Positions 1 to 9,663 are shown, counted from the first letter of the stretch. The stretch is DNA of 64,000 bases from Spirosoma aureum (GCF_011604685.1 NZ_CP050063.1:7047001-7111000); one strand, 5' to 3'. The notes: a model not told the origin generated them from the letters alone. Made by a program: numbers and translations.

Positions 1-492
1 GGATGGAATAAGGCAGAAATGATTCAATTAAGTAATCTGGCCGATAGCTGTGCTCGCGTTGCAAAAAATAACAGGGTTCAATTTATTGTTGAAAACCTCA
101 ATGAGCCTTTTTTTAGTGATGGCAATGCCTATTTAGGGCTGGATAGCTTTTTCAGGAATACTACTGGTACTGGTTTACAATTCGATATAGGCAATCCGTT
201 TCGAAATACATCAAGAGCAAAAGCTGATCCACAAAAAGTAGCCGACTTTCTGGCAACGATGGGAAATCGCTGGGTGACCACTCATTTAAAAACGTTAAAA
301 GAAGGCGAATCTCAACCAACGCTTACCAGCAATCCGCTTGAGGTCGATAAAGTCGTTGAGCTGATGGCGAAGCAAAACGTACGGTTTGTGACCATTGAAT
401 TGCTCCCTGTTACTGACAGGCAACAATGCTTCGACAACCACGCCAAAAGCATTCAATTTCTAAAAGAGAAAGGTATTTTAAAAACTGACTAA
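1..492 (+). CDS. Sugar phosphate isomerase/epimerase, 3' part only
   Basis: The reading frame is open from the first base of the window, so the true start lies outside and about 163 C-terminal residues are visible. The fragment is the second half of a TIM-barrel of the xylose-isomerase-like family. It shows the spaced acidic and histidine residues expected for the divalent metal site: Glu in FIVENLNEP, Asp in QFDIGNP, His in THLKTL and Glu in TIELLP. Such enzymes isomerise or epimerise sugars, or act on 3-keto sugars. The gene points toward the catabolic locus and ends in a hairpin shared with the convergent gene. Substrate cannot be told from the fragment. Confidence 0.75.
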   Translation, partial: GWNKAEMIQLSNLADSCARVAKNNRVQFIVENLNEPFFSDGNAYLGLDSFFRNTTGTGLQFDIGNPFRNTSRAKADPQKVADFLATMGNRWVTTHLKTLKEGESQPTLTSNPLEVDKVVELMAKQNVRFVTIELLPVTDRQQCFDNHAKSIQFLKEKGILKTD

Positions 493-518
493 TTTTCGGT
501 TGCTTTTTGTCTGGCTTA

Positions 519-556
519 AACCAATGAAGCCCGGCTCACGCCAGGCTTCATTGGTT
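519..556. terminator. Bidirectional hairpin terminator
   Basis: Perfect 13-bp stem (AACCAATGAAGCC and its complement) with a 12-base loop, lying between the convergent ends of the isomerase fragment and the small secreted protein gene. It probably stops transcription from both sides. Confidence 0.6.
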
Positions 557-574
557 ACGGAAAGAACCTAACTG

Positions 575-949
575 CTATTGCATGGCAACAATACGGGTTG
601 TCTGTGCTACAGGTCGGGTTGACAGATTCAACTGCTTCCGAATGCTTCCTTCGTTTGATTTAACTTCCAGTTCATACTTACCGTCGGCCAATTCGTTGAC
701 ATTCAATTTAACCGCATACTTGGCTTCCTTCTTGCTGATATCCTGACGGAAGATTACCTGATTCTCCGCATTGCGCAGTACAATTTCGACCGGCACCTCA
801 GCGGTCTTACTAACCGATACCCGAATCTGGTTATCAATGGTTACGAAGGCACTGGCGTCGAACGACATTGTTTTGGGTGTTGTTGGGTTGGCCAGCGTAG
901 CTGCACTCATCAGAATAGAAACGGCCAATTTGCTCATTAACGTTAACAT
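575..949 (-). CDS. Small secreted beta-rich protein (DUF3244-like)
   Basis: 124 residues. The N-terminus (MLTLMSKLAVSILMSAATLA) looks like a signal peptide with cleavage near residue 20. The rest is a single predicted beta-sandwich whose middle (EVPVEIVLRNAENQVIFRQD, then LADGKYELEVKS) resembles the Ig-like DUF3244 and Por-secretion-tail folds common in Bacteroidota. No catalytic motif is visible. It is monocistronic, with a terminator hairpin at its 3' side. Function unknown; export to periplasm or surface is inferred from the leader. Confidence 0.6.
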   Translation of the reverse strand: MLTLMSKLAVSILMSAATLANPTTPKTMSFDASAFVTIDNQIRVSVSKTAEVPVEIVLRNAENQVIFRQDISKKEAKYAVKLNVNELADGKYELEVKSNEGSIRKQLNLSTRPVAQTTRIVAMQ

Positions 950-1294
950 AGTAGTATTTGTGTTTAGTGTTCCAGAGATTGAGTTGTTGTGTTCAGTTGT
1001 TTACCTGTTCGACATACATAAGCCAAAGGTTGTGCCAATAAATATTATTATTGATTATCAACCAGTTATCAGTCGCACCAAAAACAATTAATGTCCGCAA
1101 CTGGACAATGGCTGTTCACTTGCGGACATTATTATGGACATACAGCCAACCTCTTCACAGGCAGTTACGTCTGAAGTATTACTATGGAAGATAAACTGCC
1201 AGGAGCGGCTGGTTTGACAGGAAGCCGGTAATAAACAGGTACTTTGGTGGACCAACCAAATCTCACACTTTCGGACGCTGGCAACCCGGATCGT
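950..1294. other. Intergenic region with one hairpin
   Basis: No convincing gene. A 12-bp perfect inverted repeat (TAATGTCCGCAA, 19-base loop) occupies 1089-1131 and may terminate transcription coming out of the sugar-importer operon on the minus strand. The short plus-strand frames here lack a plausible start and family. Confidence 0.5.
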
Positions 1295-2248
1295 TTACTT
1301 CATGTACTTAGTCAAATTGTCCTTGGTCACCAGTTCGAACGGGATCAGCGTTTCTTTTTCGTATGGCTTGCCTTTAGCGATATTGATGGCGGTTTCAATG
1401 GCTTTTGCCCCCTGCTGCTCGGCGTTCTGAAAGACAGTTGCGTCTAAGGTGCCGTTTTTGACTGCCTGCAACGCATCCGGAATCGCATCGATACTGACAA
1501 CGACAACTTTATCTTTTAGGCCTGCGCTCGTCAGCGCCTTTACTGCGCCCATCCCCATCTCATCATTTTGGGCAAAAACAGCATTGATCTCGGCCCCATA
1601 TGACTGAATCCAGTTTTCCATCAACGCCATCGACTTCGCCCGGTCCCATTCGCCAGTCTGATGCGCAATCAGCTTCAGGCCAGGGTATTGTTTAAGCACT
1701 TCGCGGGCTCCCTGTTCCCGTTGTATCTGCGCGGCCTGCCCCATGTAGCCATGCATCATAACCACGTTACCTTTGCCGCCTAATCGCTTTGCAATGTAGT
1801 TCATGGCAATACGCCCCGATTCAACATCATCGGAGCCAACAAAAGCCGTTGGTTTTGCGCTGGTAGCCGAATTCACGTTGATGATTGGAATATGAGCAGC
1901 CAACGCTTTTGTGACAGCCGGAGAGCTGGCTTCTACCTCGCAGGGATTCATGATGATCGCATCGACTTTTTGGGCAATAAAGCTTTCGACCTGTTCAATC
2001 TGTTTCAGAGCCGATCGTTCGGCATCTACTGTAATGAATTCAACATTGCTATCCTCGGCCTTTTTGGCCATCTCGTCGTTTACATTGACAATAAATTCGT
2101 TTTGCATACTGAGCATTGTCGCCCCTACCACCAGCTTTTTATCCTGATTATCCTGCCCGTTCTCGCTGGAAGTTGATTGATTACAGCCCGTAAGCAAGAC
2201 CGCCAGTATAAGCGTGTAGTTCATTAAAGTTGATTGTATGCGCATCAT
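1295..2248 (-). CDS. Sugar ABC transporter substrate-binding lipoprotein (RbsB-like)
   Basis: 317 residues. A lipobox (LAVLLTGC) in the first 25 residues predicts a lipid-anchored protein. The mature part is a type I periplasmic binding protein of the RbsB/LacI fold, with typical stretches VGATMLSMQNEFIV near the start, an IIMNP segment, and the late VVVSIDAIPDALQAVKNG and DATVFQN motifs. It should bind a monosaccharide or small sugar derivative and hand it to the permease encoded just downstream of it in the locus order. It is the promoter-distal gene of the transporter trio. Ribose-type ABC importers are uncommon in Bacteroidota, which usually rely on SusCD plus MFS permeases. Substrate unknown. 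Confidence 0.88.
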   Translation of the reverse strand: MMRIQSTLMNYTLILAVLLTGCNQSTSSENGQDNQDKKLVVGATMLSMQNEFIVNVNDEMAKKAEDSNVEFITVDAERSALKQIEQVESFIAQKVDAIIMNPCEVEASSPAVTKALAAHIPIINVNSATSAKPTAFVGSDDVESGRIAMNYIAKRLGGKGNVVMMHGYMGQAAQIQREQGAREVLKQYPGLKLIAHQTGEWDRAKSMALMENWIQSYGAEINAVFAQNDEMGMGAVKALTSAGLKDKVVVVSIDAIPDALQAVKNGTLDATVFQNAEQQGAKAIETAINIAKGKPYEKETLIPFELVTKDNLTKYMK

Positions 2249-2271
2249 TTCGACTCGATTATTCAGTTAGA

Positions 2272-3258
2272 TTATGCTTTATTGGTTTGACTCAAACTAT
2301 CCAGCACAACGGCCCCGATGATGATAACCCCCATCACGACCTGCTGGTAATACGAGGTTACATTCAATAGGTCAAGCCCGTTACTGATCACGCCAATTAA
2401 TAGCGCACCAATTAACGTACCGGTTATAGTTCCTACTCCGCCCGAGGTGCTGGTTCCACCAATGATCGCAGCCGCAATGGCGTCAAGCTCGAAGCCAACA
2501 CCAGCGTTTGGCTGCCCCGTCGTAATGCGGGACGTCAGTAAAATTCCAGCCAGTGCCGCCAGTCCACCACATAGCGTGTACACGACCATTTTTACCTTGT
2601 TCAGTCGAATACCAGAGGCTTCAGCCGCCTGCTCGTTGCCCCCAACCGCATACATGTATCGACCTAATATTGTTTTCTTTAAAATGACGGAGCAACCCAC
2701 AAACGCAAGGATCAGTATCAGAATGGGCGATGGTATACCCACCAGTTTGCCTCCGCCAATGAAATTAAATGAATCCGATAAATTCGAGATCGGTCGCCCT
2801 TTGCTGAGTATGAGCGCCAGCCCCCTTCCTATTGTCATTGTGCCCAGGGTTACAATGAAGGGAGGAACCTTGGTTCGGGTAATGACGAATCCGTTGAAAG
2901 CGCCCAGTAGCAATCCACTGAGTAAGCCCATCAACAGGGGGACCACCACCGGATAATCGTCGGGATGCGCAAATAAAGCCGCAACGACGCCAGTAACCGC
3001 AACCATTGATCCAATCGACAGATCAATGCCACCCGTTATGATAACAAACGTGACCCCAAAAGCCAGTAACGCATTGATGGACACCTGGGTTACTATATTG
3101 GTCAGGTTTGATAGCGTCAGAAATTTGGGCGTGATTACGGCCAGAATGATGCACAGGAGAATGAAGGCGAGAATGATGCCGTATTGGCCAATGCCTCGCG
3201 TACGTAGTGTATAAGTGCCCCCAACCTGATTAAAATAGCTAGTTAGTCCGTTTTTCAT
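2272..3258 (-). CDS. Sugar ABC transporter permease (RbsC-like)
   Basis: 328 residues with about eight to ten hydrophobic segments, matching the BPD_transp_2 family of ribose/xylose/galactose permeases. The characteristic GGIDLSIGSMVA stretch sits near residue 75 and the ATPase-coupling loop EAAEASGIRLNKVK near residue 215. The length is normal for the family. It lies 23 bases from the binding protein gene and 18 from the ATPase gene, so the three form one transcription unit. It should form the inner-membrane channel. Confidence 0.9.
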   Translation of the reverse strand: MKNGLTSYFNQVGGTYTLRTRGIGQYGIILAFILLCIILAVITPKFLTLSNLTNIVTQVSINALLAFGVTFVIITGGIDLSIGSMVAVTGVVAALFAHPDDYPVVVPLLMGLLSGLLLGAFNGFVITRTKVPPFIVTLGTMTIGRGLALILSKGRPISNLSDSFNFIGGGKLVGIPSPILILILAFVGCSVILKKTILGRYMYAVGGNEQAAEASGIRLNKVKMVVYTLCGGLAALAGILLTSRITTGQPNAGVGFELDAIAAAIIGGTSTSGGVGTITGTLIGALLIGVISNGLDLLNVTSYYQQVVMGVIIIGAVVLDSLSQTNKA

Positions 3259-3276
3259 CCGTATTATTGGAACATA

Positions 3277-4776
3277 TTATTGTGGCATTGCATAAGCCAT
3301 GATCGCTTCCTGAGTAGCTTCTTCTTTCGACAGAACAGCCGTTTGCTCCCCCATCGACAGCACAAGAATTCGATCACTCATTCCTACTAATTCGGGCAAT
3401 TCAGAAGAGATCATAATAACGGCCAATCCTTTTGCAACCAACTGGTTGATCAGCTTGTAGATCTCGAATTTCGCCCCTATGTCAATGCCTCGGGTCGGCT
3501 CGTCGAGAATGATGACCGCCGGCGACGAAAGAAGCACCTTTCCAATGACTACTTTTTGCTGATTACCTCCACTCAGGTTAGCAACCTTCTGATCGATGCT
3601 GGACGTTTTGATTTGCAGACTCCCGACCATGTCTGATGCGGCCCCAAGTTCGCTTTTTTTCTGAATAAATAGTCCTTTTCTGTGTTTCAGTAGACTAGAT
3701 AATGTGATGTTATCCTTAACCGATAAGTTCGGCACGAATCCTAACCCTTTCCGGTCTTCGCTGACGTAGCCGATACCCTGTCGGATGGCATCCTGCGGAG
3801 AATTTATATTGACCAGTTCGCCTTTGACGCGAATTTCACCATGATCAAGCCTGTCGAGGCCAAAAATGGCACGGGCAATTTCGGTTCGGCCCGCTCCCAT
3901 CAGACCCGCTATGCCCAGAATTTCCCCGGCCCGAACGGCAAAACTGATGCCCGAAAATTTTCCGTCCCGGCTAAGATTTTTAACCGATAAGATCTCCTCC
4001 CCTTTCCGGGCGGTCGTAACCGGAAACAAGCTATCGATTTCGCGGCCAACCATCATGGCTATCAGGCTATTTGTATCGATGGCTGATGCACTTTTTGTCG
4101 CAATATACTGGCCGTCTCTCAGAACAGTAATGGTATCGGATATGGCGAAGATTTCGTCCATCTTGTGCGAGATGTAGATGATGGCAACGCCTTTTCGGGT
4201 GAGTTCTTTAATGATCGCGAAAAGGGTAGCTACTTCTTTATCCGAAATGGCCGACGTAGGCTCATCCATGATAATTACCTTGGCGTCGTTGGAAATGGCC
4301 TTAGCGATTTCGACCATTTGCATTTCGGCCACACTCAGGTATTTCATTTTCGTCCTGGCATTGATAGCAACACCCATTTGGCTCAAAATAACCTCAGCCT
4401 GTTTATAAATGCGCTGATCATCAAGCCAGCCAGGCATCAGGCGGGTCATTTCTCGCCCCAAGAAAATATTTTGGGCAACCGTCAGCTCAGGCACAATCAG
4501 AATTTCCTGATGAATCATCGAAATACCTTTCTTTAGGGATTCGCTGACATTTTTAGTACTCAATTGATCGCCTTCAAAGATAATTTCGCCGGAATCCGGC
4601 CTTAGCAGGCCGATTAAAATCTTCATGAATGTCGATTTCCCAGCTCCATTTTCACCCATCAGCGCATGAACCTCTCCTTTTCGGAGGTTTAACTGAACAT
4701 TATCCAGCGCTGTAACACCAGAAAACGTCTTTGTCAGCCCACGTACCTGAAGAATATACTCATTATCTAGGCTCAT
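3277..4776 (-). CDS. Sugar ABC transporter ATP-binding protein (RbsA-like)
   Basis: 499 residues, containing two ABC domains in tandem as in RbsA/XylG/MglA. Walker A of the first half is GENGAGKST at residues 41-49, followed by Walker B IIMDEPTS. The second half has a degenerate P-loop (GLMGAGRTE), a signature LSGGNQQK and Walker B IILDEPTRGID, as usual for this class. The frame is open upstream to 4863, but the start at 4776 (MSLDNEY) gives the normal family length and avoids a Cys-rich leader unlike RbsA. It would energise import through the adjacent permease. Confidence 0.92.
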   Translation of the reverse strand: MSLDNEYILQVRGLTKTFSGVTALDNVQLNLRKGEVHALMGENGAGKSTFMKILIGLLRPDSGEIIFEGDQLSTKNVSESLKKGISMIHQEILIVPELTVAQNIFLGREMTRLMPGWLDDQRIYKQAEVILSQMGVAINARTKMKYLSVAEMQMVEIAKAISNDAKVIIMDEPTSAISDKEVATLFAIIKELTRKGVAIIYISHKMDEIFAISDTITVLRDGQYIATKSASAIDTNSLIAMMVGREIDSLFPVTTARKGEEILSVKNLSRDGKFSGISFAVRAGEILGIAGLMGAGRTEIARAIFGLDRLDHGEIRVKGELVNINSPQDAIRQGIGYVSEDRKGLGFVPNLSVKDNITLSSLLKHRKGLFIQKKSELGAASDMVGSLQIKTSSIDQKVANLSGGNQQKVVIGKVLLSSPAVIILDEPTRGIDIGAKFEIYKLINQLVAKGLAVIMISSELPELVGMSDRILVLSMGEQTAVLSKEEATQEAIMAYAMPQ

Positions 4777-4906
4777 ATTCGATAAATCGGGATAGGTTCT
4801 GATACAAATATGTGGTGTTTTCGCGCTATCAGGTTCGAAAGACTGACAGCACAAAAACACCACACTAACCTGAAACCTACTGAAGTAAGCTCATTCGTTT
4901 ATGGAC

Positions 4907-6070
4907 TTAGGGCATAGTCCACTCAACGCCGGTTTCCTTCCAGCTTTTAGAGGCTGCAGAGTCAAGAACGGCCTCGCAAACTTTCTGTGTTTCCAGTGCA
5001 TCTTTAAACGTTGGCGCACAGGGTTCGCCCGTTTCCAGACTTTTGAGGAAATCGGCTACCTGATGGATAAAGCTATGTTCGTAACCAATGCCTAATCCGG
5101 GAACCCACCATTTACTCATGTAGGGTTGGTCGCCATCGGTAACGTGAATGGACCGCCAGCCGCGCACGATCGAATCGTCAGCATAATCATAATACTCCAG
5201 CCGGTTCAGATCGTGTAAATCCCAGCGGATGGACGCATTTTCGCCATTTATTTCGAACGTGTATAAAGCTTTATGGCCGCGAGCGTAGCGGGTTGATTCG
5301 AAAAGCCCCAGTGAGCCGTTTTCAAAATGACAGTGGAAAATACAGGCATCATCGATGCCGACGGGTTCCACTTTACCTGTCAGCTGGTGCATTCGTTCTT
5401 TAACGAAGGTTTCTGTAACAGCCGATACATCCTTGATTCCGCCATTAAGCCACATAGCCGTATCGATACAGTGAGCCAGCAGATCACCGGTTACACCCGA
5501 ACCAGCAGCCTCGACATCCATACGCCAGGTGCCGGTGCCACCCTGTGGTACGTCGGCACTAATGGTCCAGTCCTGAAGGAAGTTGGCCCGGTAATGAAAG
5601 ATTTTTCCCAGCTTACCCGAATCGATAATTTGCTTGGCCAGTGTAACTGCCGGAATACGCCGATAGTTATACCAAACGGTTGTTGCAACGCCTGCTTCTT
5701 CTGCTGCATCGACCATTTTTTGACCTTCAGCAATATTGCGGGCAATCGGTTTTTCGCAGAGAATCATTTTACCTGCCTTTGCAGCCGCAATGGCAATTTC
5801 GGCGTGGGTATCATTTGGTGTACAAATATCAACCGCATCGATATCATCGCGGGCAATGACAGCTTTCCAGTCCGTTTCAATGGATTCATAGCCCCATTGG
5901 TCAGCAAAAGCCTGCACTTTTTCTGCATTGCGTGAACAGACTGTTTTCAATACGGGCGTATAAGCCAGTTCAGGGAAAAAATTAGGTACACGATTATATC
6001 CATTGGAGTGTGTCCGGCCCATAAAACCAGTTCCAATTAAGCCAATGCGTAATTCTTTTTTGTTTGCCAT
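4907..6070 (-). CDS. Gfo/Idh/MocA family sugar oxidoreductase
   Basis: 387 residues from the start [10 protein letters not shown], preferred over an upstream Met because the NAD-binding Rossmann motif GLIGTGFMG (10-18) then sits at the usual distance. The EKP motif (106-108) and an Asp196/His200 pair in GDLLAHCID provide the expected cofactor and catalytic residues. The sequence resembles levoglucosan and glucoside 3-dehydrogenases of this superfamily (segment [26 protein letters not shown] at 80-100). It probably oxidises a sugar hydroxyl with NAD(P), perhaps at C3. It is between the importer and the TIM-barrel isomerase in one minus-strand run. Exact substrate is inference. Confidence 0.85.
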   Translation of the reverse strand: MANKKELRIGLIGTGFMGRTHSNGYNRVPNFFPELAYTPVLKTVCSRNAEKVQAFADQWGYESIETDWKAVIARDDIDAVDICTPNDTHAEIAIAAAKAGKMILCEKPIARNIAEGQKMVDAAEEAGVATTVWYNYRRIPAVTLAKQIIDSGKLGKIFHYRANFLQDWTISADVPQGGTGTWRMDVEAAGSGVTGDLLAHCIDTAMWLNGGIKDVSAVTETFVKERMHQLTGKVEPVGIDDACIFHCHFENGSLGLFESTRYARGHKALYTFEINGENASIRWDLHDLNRLEYYDYADDSIVRGWRSIHVTDGDQPYMSKWWVPGLGIGYEHSFIHQVADFLKSLETGEPCAPTFKDALETQKVCEAVLDSAASKSWKETGVEWTMP

Positions 6071-6206
6071 TATTAAGATAGGTTTCAGTTTTTCAGTTTT
6101 CAATTTACAATACGAGCTCCTGTCAGGATCAACGCACCTGGATTCGATGTGTCAATCACTGAAGACTGTAGTTGAAAACGCACGGGCAACCCCGTGAAAA
6201 CTTAAT

Positions 6207-7238
6207 TTATGCTTCGTACCAGCCGTGTAACTGCCGGACTTTTATCATGGTAGCCAGGATATCGTTCCATGTTTGTGGGCGCGTCATCACCTCATTCGGG
6301 AACATACAACCATCCCAGCAAATATGCTTGAATGCTTTGGTAAGCTGACCGTTTTCGTCCCGCAGCCAGTAGCCTGCATCATGGGCAACGTCGAGTTTAC
6401 CATTTGGGTCCAGTGCCTGGCAGTGGCGGCCTGTTTTATCGTGGGAGCCGGAACCGAATACAGTTCCATCATTCTGGGCAACATGGAAGTCGATTGTCCA
6501 GGGTCGCAACGCTTTCGTTAGGGTCTTCAGCGCATCATTCAGCGTTTTCCGATCGCTCCAATCGAAGTTTTCGGGAAGGATGCGATCCTGTTCCCGGTTA
6601 TACCCCATCGTGTATAACAAGGTATGGGCCATATCGGCCTGGAAACCCATGTTCGGGCGATCAACGGCTTCCAGCGTTTCGAGCATTGTTTTCCAGCTGT
6701 GCATACCGCCCCAGCAAATTTCGCCCTCGGCTGCCAGTTTCTCGCCGTATTCAGCGGCTACGTCGCAGGCTTCCTGAAAGGTTTGTACGATCAACTTAGA
6801 ATTTCCGGCTGGATCAGCATCCCAGGCCGTTGGCGAACTGGCCGAATCGATACGAACAACCCCGCTGGGCCGTATACCAATTTCACTAAGTTTCTGACCA
6901 ATATGGCACGATTTACGCACCATTTCGACAAACTGAGCACGCTCTTCTTTTGTCCCCATTGCAGGGCCACCCCAAATGGGTGCAACCAGCGAGCCAATCT
7001 TCAGATCATAGCCACCAACTTTATCGGCTAATCGTTTAATGTCGTCATCCGACATATTGATGTCGAGGTGTTCGAAAAGAGCCAGATCGACGCCATCGAA
7101 TTTGACCCCATCTACCTCAGCGGCAGCGGTCTTTTCCAACATGGTATCGAAAGGAATAATGGGTTCGGAGCCGGGGCCTTTGCCAACTACTCCCGGCCAC
7201 ATGGCATTGTGGAGTTTAGGATAGTTATTCTCGTTCAT
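6207..7238 (-). CDS. Sugar phosphate isomerase/epimerase (TIM barrel)
   Basis: 343 residues of the AP-endonuclease-2/xylose-isomerase-like TIM-barrel family. Likely metal ligands are the Glu in AAEGEICWGG, the Asp and His in GFQADMAHT and the Asp and His in TIDFHVAQND. No signal peptide, so cytoplasmic. Members next to Gfo/Idh/MocA oxidoreductases often act on keto sugars (isomerisation, epimerisation or beta-elimination of 3-keto glycosides), which is the suggested role here. The protein is longer than the family minimum (about 280), with additional C-terminal residues around an ICWDGCMFP segment. The enzyme activity is not determined by the sequence. Confidence 0.82.
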   Translation of the reverse strand: MNENNYPKLHNAMWPGVVGKGPGSEPIIPFDTMLEKTAAAEVDGVKFDGVDLALFEHLDINMSDDDIKRLADKVGGYDLKIGSLVAPIWGGPAMGTKEERAQFVEMVRKSCHIGQKLSEIGIRPSGVVRIDSASSPTAWDADPAGNSKLIVQTFQEACDVAAEYGEKLAAEGEICWGGMHSWKTMLETLEAVDRPNMGFQADMAHTLLYTMGYNREQDRILPENFDWSDRKTLNDALKTLTKALRPWTIDFHVAQNDGTVFGSGSHDKTGRHCQALDPNGKLDVAHDAGYWLRDENGQLTKAFKHICWDGCMFPNEVMTRPQTWNDILATMIKVRQLHGWYEA

Positions 7239-7270
7239 GAAAAGGGAAAATTTAAGATTTAATTTTTTTC

Positions 7271-7315
7271 AGTTTTCAGTTTGCGGAGTAACGCTCCGGG
7301 CTCAAACTGAAAACT
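7271..7315. repeat. Two-part hairpin in the operon spacer
   Basis: Arms AGTTTTCAGTTTG and CAAACTGAAAACT (13 bp, perfect) enclose a second small stem CGGAG/CTCCG. It lies between two minus-strand operon genes and could limit readthrough or protect mRNA ends. Similar TTTTCAGTTT strings occur in the neighbouring spacer at 6076-6102. Confidence 0.5.
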
Positions 7316-7338
7316 ATAAACCGAAAACTGAAAACTCC

Positions 7339-8565
7339 CTACAACGTCAGATCTGGGTTAGACGGGCCGAAGTGCTTGAGCATGACAATTGGATCGGTGG
7401 TCGAGTGGTTTACAATCGTTACGCCGTCCAGTGCTGCTTTTTCGCTCACAAAAAACTCATCGTTGGTCAATTGTCCGTACCGGATCAGGGCGGGTGTTTC
7501 CACATTCCAGACCCCTAATTTACCATGTCCCTGCATCATGATCAGACCATAGGCCGCACTATCTTTAATGGTTACGGTCGCTCCCGGTAAAACGGTGAGT
7601 TCTTTCGCGCTAAACGCATCCGATTTGTAGCAAACCCAAACTTCACTATAACCCTTAGCCTTCATTTCGTCTACATCGCTAACTGGCTTTGGGCTCATGA
7701 ACCGATTGGCCATCATTTGCGGATCGGTATTCAGGTCCCAATCAATGGCTTCCATCAGTTGATCGTAATCGCCGATCCGGTCTTTGGGTGTACCATTCCA
7801 CAGTAACTCTTCCGGAATTATGGCTTCGTTAACCAGCGACTGATACATCGCAAATACGTCAGACGCTTTCTGTGGTTCGTAAGTACATAGGCTTCCCGGC
7901 GCGTGAAGCAGTCCAGGAGGAACATCCCAGCCCGTTCCAGGTTCGAGCCGATAGGCCGACGAATAATTGGTGATTTTGTTATCGCCTTTGGTGAAGTTTT
8001 GCAGGCATTCTTTTATCTGCTCTTTCGTGGTACCCGGCGCAATACCAATAAAGGTATACGGGAAATCACCGCCGTGGTTATTAACCTGAGGGGGGAAATA
8101 ATAGGCTTCAGGTTTGCCCAGTTGACCGATCAATGCCGCCTGTTCATCGTTGTGATGAAGATGGTGGGGCAAGGGGCCCATATTGTCGAAAAACTTGGAG
8201 TACATTGGCCAGGCACCATACTCATTCCATAAGCGGTCGCCGATCAGTTCTCCCTTTAATTCGTCAACGGCATCTTTGAGCAAAAACAGCGTTTCGGTAC
8301 CGTCTTCGTCCTGAAAAACGATGTGACTCAGCCCCTCATTTTCACCTGTCAATGGGCCGTTTTTAGCGGGTGTAGTCGATGAGAACCAACGCTCATCAAT
8401 ACCGCCCCGCTCTCCACCCAGCACATAATAATCGTCTGGGTGTAGTTTTATGCGTCTTCCTGGTACGCAGAATGAACGCGGAACCCAGGTCGGCGTTAGC
8501 CGCAAAATTCCTTTCCCCTGTTCTAAAGCTTTTTCAGCTACGGTTACTTTTTCGGTTGTTTGCAT
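7339..8565 (-). CDS. Cupin-type sugar isomerase-like protein
   Basis: 408 residues, no signal peptide. The region around residues 131-157 (PLPHHLHHND, then GKPEAYYF) matches the metal-binding arrangement of type I phosphomannose isomerases, in which two His and a Glu on a cupin barrel bind zinc. A later LLHAPGSLCTYEP segment could supply the last His. The C-terminal 100 residues form a second cupin-like beta domain. It may isomerise a hexose or keto sugar delivered by the same operon. It lacks close resemblance to ManA outside the metal site, so the specific reaction is unknown. Confidence 0.65.
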   Translation of the reverse strand: MQTTEKVTVAEKALEQGKGILRLTPTWVPRSFCVPGRRIKLHPDDYYVLGGERGGIDERWFSSTTPAKNGPLTGENEGLSHIVFQDEDGTETLFLLKDAVDELKGELIGDRLWNEYGAWPMYSKFFDNMGPLPHHLHHNDEQAALIGQLGKPEAYYFPPQVNNHGGDFPYTFIGIAPGTTKEQIKECLQNFTKGDNKITNYSSAYRLEPGTGWDVPPGLLHAPGSLCTYEPQKASDVFAMYQSLVNEAIIPEELLWNGTPKDRIGDYDQLMEAIDWDLNTDPQMMANRFMSPKPVSDVDEMKAKGYSEVWVCYKSDAFSAKELTVLPGATVTIKDSAAYGLIMMQGHGKLGVWNVETPALIRYGQLTNDEFFVSEKAALDGVTIVNHSTTDPIVMLKHFGPSNPDLTL

Positions 8566-8591
8566 ACAGATTTATTGTTACTCGACTTTTA

Positions 8592-9647
8592 CTAATTGCT
8601 CACAAAGTCACTAATTGCCGTTTGGTCGGTCAATACCTCGATTTCCAGATCGTAGACACGGTGTTCGCCCGGCGCGATAAACAGCAGAGAACCCTCTTCT
8701 CTGGCTTTGGCCTGTCCAATGGGTGGATGTGTACCCGGTTCGATGCCCGTGACATACTCACCTGCTCCCCAATGCTGCCAATTGGTTAACCAGGGAAGTT
8801 GCTCCTTCCGGAAGCGTAGGGCCAGCGCTACCCCCAGTTTAGCGTTATACAACCCGGCGCTACACCGGCCTGATTCATCAGCAACGATATCAATTATCGC
8901 AACGGCTTCACCCGTACCTCGATGGGTTTCCAGCGGTGCCGGACACTTCCGAAAATCATTACCTTCCCAAAAGATCTCGCCATTGATGCCACCTTCGCGG
9001 GTTTGCCAGTTGCCCTTCCAGATAATATCCGTTCCTTCATCGACCAAAGGCCATCCAAAATTGACATGATAAAGCAGCATATGCGGAGCCGGTGTGTTGG
9101 CCCGATTGATCACTTCATCATGAATTCGAATGGAGGGATGGCCGAGGGTGCCCGATATAGTTCGCCGTAGTTCCAGGCTAGGTCCAAATACTCTGGTTTC
9201 TGTTATCCGGCCCGTAATGCTCATCTCAAGCCGTCCCATAGCAGGATCGGGCTGAATTATGGATTCAATCTCTGCCGGAATATTGCTGATATGCCCATGC
9301 AAACCGCGCTCACCATACGAATCCTGCTCAGGTCCGCCCACATGCGTCAGTCCGCAGGTTGTCAGCAGGCCGCCGTTAAAGGTCCGGAGCCAGTCGATTC
9401 CCCGATCTGAGAACGGTTCGGGCCGGGTGATACCTGAATGACTCAGCCAGGCCAGGCTGTGCTGGTTATAGAATGCATCGGCAATATCCATTGCCCGGTC
9501 AATGACCACTTTATAGCGTAGACCTGTTCCGGTATTGATCCAGGCAATACGGGTACCTCTTCCGGCCCCATTATCCAGTACCGCGGTTTCAATACCACCC
9601 AACTGGGCTGGATTCCCTATTTTATTATGCCAGGGTTGTAGTGTCAA
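8592..9647 (-). CDS. DUF4432 family aldose-epimerase-like protein
   Basis: 351 residues of the galactose-mutarotase-like beta-sandwich superfamily, subfamily DUF4432. Typical segments are YKVVIDRAMDIADAFYN near residue 50, the GGLLTTCGLTHVGGPE stretch near 95, and MLLYHVNFGWPLVDEG near 210, which carry the His and acidic residues expected at a sugar-binding face. No leader peptide. It is the first gene of the segment running down to the importer and is separated from the preceding secreted gene by a hairpin, so a promoter may lie just upstream. Probable role: anomer or epimer interconversion of the imported or oxidised sugar. Confidence 0.8.
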   Translation of the reverse strand: MTLQPWHNKIGNPAQLGGIETAVLDNGAGRGTRIAWINTGTGLRYKVVIDRAMDIADAFYNQHSLAWLSHSGITRPEPFSDRGIDWLRTFNGGLLTTCGLTHVGGPEQDSYGERGLHGHISNIPAEIESIIQPDPAMGRLEMSITGRITETRVFGPSLELRRTISGTLGHPSIRIHDEVINRANTPAPHMLLYHVNFGWPLVDEGTDIIWKGNWQTREGGINGEIFWEGNDFRKCPAPLETHRGTGEAVAIIDIVADESGRCSAGLYNAKLGVALALRFRKEQLPWLTNWQHWGAGEYVTGIEPGTHPPIGQAKAREEGSLLFIAPGEHRVYDLEIEVLTDQTAISDFVSN

Positions 9648-9663
9648 AATAAGCTCATGTCAG

